Source: JBOFWL01 sp051653605 | Lineage (GTDB): Bacteria > Spirochaetota > Brevinematia > Brevinematales > Brevinemataceae | Direction: 5' to 3' | NCBI GenBank assembly: GCA_051653605.1 | Contig: JBOFWL010000137.1 | Coordinates: 1 to 5,098 of the forward strand | Length of the DNA stretch: 5,098 nucleotides | Shown here: positions 4,938 through 5,098 of the stretch, piece by piece | Position numbering within the stretch: the stretch's first letter is position 1 | How the letters are laid out: each line of letters starts with the position of its first letter | The notes under the pieces: model-generated | Seen by the model: the letters and a program-made list of their open reading frames with translations, nothing else | Database searches by the model: none | What the model was told of the DNA's origin: nothing | Made by a program: the position numbers and the translations under genes

Positions 4938-5098
4938 ATGGAAAAACCGAAAACCCTTGAACAGCTTCGGGCTGAAAAAGAGCGAGCTGAAACAAGGCTT
5001 GCACAGGAGCAGCACAAGCTCAACCGCCTTGAGAACCGAAAGAAGTTTCTGGAACAGGGCGAGCGAAAGAAACGCACCCACCGCCTTTGTAATCTGGG
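4938..5098 (+). CDS. DUF3847 domain protein, 5' part (mobilization-associated)
   Basis: The frame runs off the right edge with 53 full codons visible. ATG 4938 is preceded by AAAGGAGGTC at 4921-4930. The product is a highly charged helix, MEKPKTLEQLRAEKERAETR onward, with a heptad-like coiled coil to about residue 40. It then has the RLENRKKFLEQ and KKRTHRLCNLG segments I associate with DUF3847. In Clostridia elements this small protein usually lies directly upstream of a MobA/MobL-type relaxase gene, and an accessory DNA-binding role is plausible but unproven. The base composition returns to that of the recombinase, marking the end of the AT-rich cargo. Confidence 0.75.
   Translation, partial: MEKPKTLEQLRAEKERAETRLAQEQHKLNRLENRKKFLEQGERKKRTHRLCNL

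Larger units (their letters stand above)
190..5098. mobile_element. Putative integrative/mobilizable element inserted in virD4, right end outside the window
   Basis: The left boundary is placed where the coupling-protein similarity ends (about 190-193, within GCAGGTGTT). A large serine recombinase begins 87 bases later, the usual position for such enzymes near an element end. The interior holds the recombinase, a tnpV-like stub, AT-rich cargo, a hairpin-rich region, a DUF1877 gene and the start of a DUF3847 gene, which in related elements often precedes a relaxase gene. No second copy of the junction sequence or resumed virD4 coding is visible, so the right end must lie beyond 5098. The alternative is that the virD4 fragment is an old deletion scar and the recombinase belongs to the same ICE backbone. 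Confidence 0.55.

Overview
The window looks like part of a mobile element from a low-to-mid-GC Firmicute, most likely a gut Clostridia member (Lachnospiraceae or Ruminococcaceae type). The reasons are the strong AAAGGAGG ribosome binding sites, a Tn1549/Tn4451-style large serine recombinase, a VirD4 coupling-protein fragment of the kind found in Clostridiales conjugative elements, and a DUF3847 gene. This assignment rests on recalled protein families, not on a search.

Layout. Bases 1-276 hold the 3' part of an open frame. Its first 64 codons resemble the VirD4/TraG coupling protein of a conjugative element, but the resemblance stops abruptly at about 190-193 and the frame ends 27 codons later. 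Three bases after that stop begins a complete large serine recombinase (280-2151). The simplest reading is that an integrative and mobilizable element has inserted inside the virD4 gene of another conjugative element, with the recombinase at its left end. A short, apparently broken tnpV-like stub overlaps the recombinase stop (2148-2206).

From about 2200 to 4020 the DNA becomes AT-rich and carries cargo. A good sigma-A-type promoter (2284-2313) with a palindrome at its start site precedes a secreted papain-like (staphopain/C39-like) cysteine protease. The protease is split in two: signal peptide and propeptide at 2419-3063, catalytic domain at 3014-3538, in the +1 frame. A hairpin (3551-3575) and a small lipoprotein (3630-3995) follow.

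Bases 4050-4276 are a GC-rich, hairpin-dense stretch that I do not believe is coding. It could be a structured RNA or a transfer origin, and it contains mutually exclusive hairpins. Then come a DUF1877 (YfbM-like) gene (4324-4812), a long bidirectional terminator-like hairpin (4851-4904) and the start of a DUF3847 gene (4938 onward). In such elements DUF3847 genes usually sit just before mobilization genes.

Together: recombinase (excision and integration), probable mobilization module entering from the right, and between them a cargo island for a cell-envelope or secreted function. The most interesting points are the nested insertion with possible translational coupling of the recombinase to the host virD4 transcript, the protease frameshift at the propeptide/catalytic boundary, and the structured region at 4050-4276.
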